Assembly (NCBI GenBank): GCA_030453055.1
Contig: JAKDLC010000144.1
Location: 1-5,888, forward strand
From: Nitrosospira sp.
GTDB taxonomy: Bacteria; Pseudomonadota; Gammaproteobacteria; Burkholderiales; Nitrosomonadaceae
DNA: 5,888 nucleotides
Direction: 5' to 3'
Part shown: positions 5,520 to 5,888 of the stretch, one piece after another
Position numbering within the stretch: position 1 is the stretch's first letter
Layout of the letters: each line of letters begins with the position of its first letter
Translations under genes and position numbers: made by a program
Notes under the pieces: generated by a model
What the model was told of the DNA's origin: nothing
Seen by the model: the letters and a program-made list of their open reading frames with translations, nothing else
Databases searched by the model: none

Positions 5520-5888
5520 CTACAATACTTCCGCCGCATAATCCGCCAATCTGGAACGCTCACCACGCTGTAATGTCACGTGTCCGTTGTGATTCCATCC
5601 CTTGAACCGATCCACCACGTAAGTCAATCCTGAACTTCCCTCCGACAGATAAGGCGTATCTATCTGGGCAATGTTGCCCAGACATACGACCTTGGTAGCC
5701 GGCCCGGCGCGGGTGATGAGTGTTTTCATCTGCTTGGGCGTAAGGTTCTGGGCCTCGTCGATTATCAGAAACTTGTTGATGAAAGTGCGTCCACGCATAA
5801 AATTGAGAGATTTTATTCTGATGCGTGAGCGAATCAGGTCGCGTGTGGCGGCGCGCCCCCAATCGCCGCCCTCGTTGTCAGTCTTGTT
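5520..5888 (-). CDS. PhoH-family ATPase, C-terminal part (cut by window edge)
   Basis: The C-terminal 122 residues of a PhoH-like P-loop ATPase are visible; the frame stays open to the right edge, so the N-terminus, Walker A and any PIN domain lie outside. Reading from the edge, DWGRAATRDLIRSRIRIKSL precedes NFMRGRTFINKFLIIDEAQN, which holds Walker B (FLIIDEAQN). Then come LTPKQMKTLITRAG, KVVCLGNIAQIDTPYLSEGS, and the family C-terminus GLTYVVDRF and HVTLQRGERSRLADYAAEVL. The wording resembles the PIN-PhoH fusion (YlaK-like) subgroup, thought to act in RNA metabolism, more than short stress-type PhoH. An internal Met at 5798 is not the start, because family sequence continues upstream of it. 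The gene converges on dnaB, with the MITE-like element and about 50 bp between them. Confidence 0.9.
   Translation of the reverse strand, partial: NKTDNEGGDWGRAATRDLIRSRIRIKSLNFMRGRTFINKFLIIDEAQNLTPKQMKTLITRAGPATKVVCLGNIAQIDTPYLSEGSSGLTYVVDRFKGWNHNGHVTLQRGERSRLADYAAEVL

Noticed and set aside
5348..5605. 85-codon plus-strand frame after dnaB
   Set aside because: It crosses the MITE-like palindrome and runs antisense into the PhoH-family gene; no family resemblance.

Overview
The window looks like a chromosomal segment of a betaproteobacterium, most plausibly a Nitrosomonadaceae relative such as Nitrosospira or Nitrosomonas. That placement rests on the gene order rlmB-rpsF-priB-rpsR-rplI-dnaB, the presence of priB, the basic N-terminal extension of S18, and protein wording recalled from those groups. 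No database search was run, so the genus is a guess.

Layout from left to right. Positions 87-770 (minus strand) hold a HigB/HigA-type toxin-antitoxin operon, toxin gene first. A perfect 21-bp palindrome lies between plausible -35 and -10 boxes upstream of it. Positions 863-1150 (plus) hold a truncated, frameshifted remnant of a REP-associated tyrosine transposase (RAYT). It ends almost at the start codon of rlmB (1158-1907), a 23S rRNA 2'-O-methyltransferase. After rlmB there is a REP-like hairpin with a GTAG tetranucleotide at its foot on the minus strand, the kind of site RAYTs act on.

Positions 2041-3639 form a ribosomal-protein operon: a strong sigma70-like promoter, a leader hairpin with a bulged CCG matching the known S6:S18 autoregulatory motif, then rpsF (S6), priB (primosome protein, TTG start), rpsR (S18), rplI (L9) and a textbook intrinsic terminator. 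dnaB, the replicative helicase gene, follows from its own probable promoter.

Immediately after dnaB is a 237-bp MITE-like element (5228-5464). It has perfect 17-bp terminal inverted repeats, an internal imperfect palindrome with arms of about 55 nt, and a 5-bp TTAAT direct repeat on each side. The left copy of TTAAT contains the dnaB stop codon. The right end holds the C-terminal part of a convergent PhoH-family ATPase gene that runs off the window.

The core genes serve translation (rlmB, S6, S18, L9) and replication (PriB, DnaB). The accessory material (higBA, RAYT debris, REP-like hairpin, MITE-like element) sits in the gaps between them. I see no clearly new multi-gene system. The most interesting items are the non-autonomous element at the dnaB stop codon, the RAYT remnant and REP-like hairpin on either side of rlmB, the S6:S18 leader, and the possibly leaderless higB transcript.
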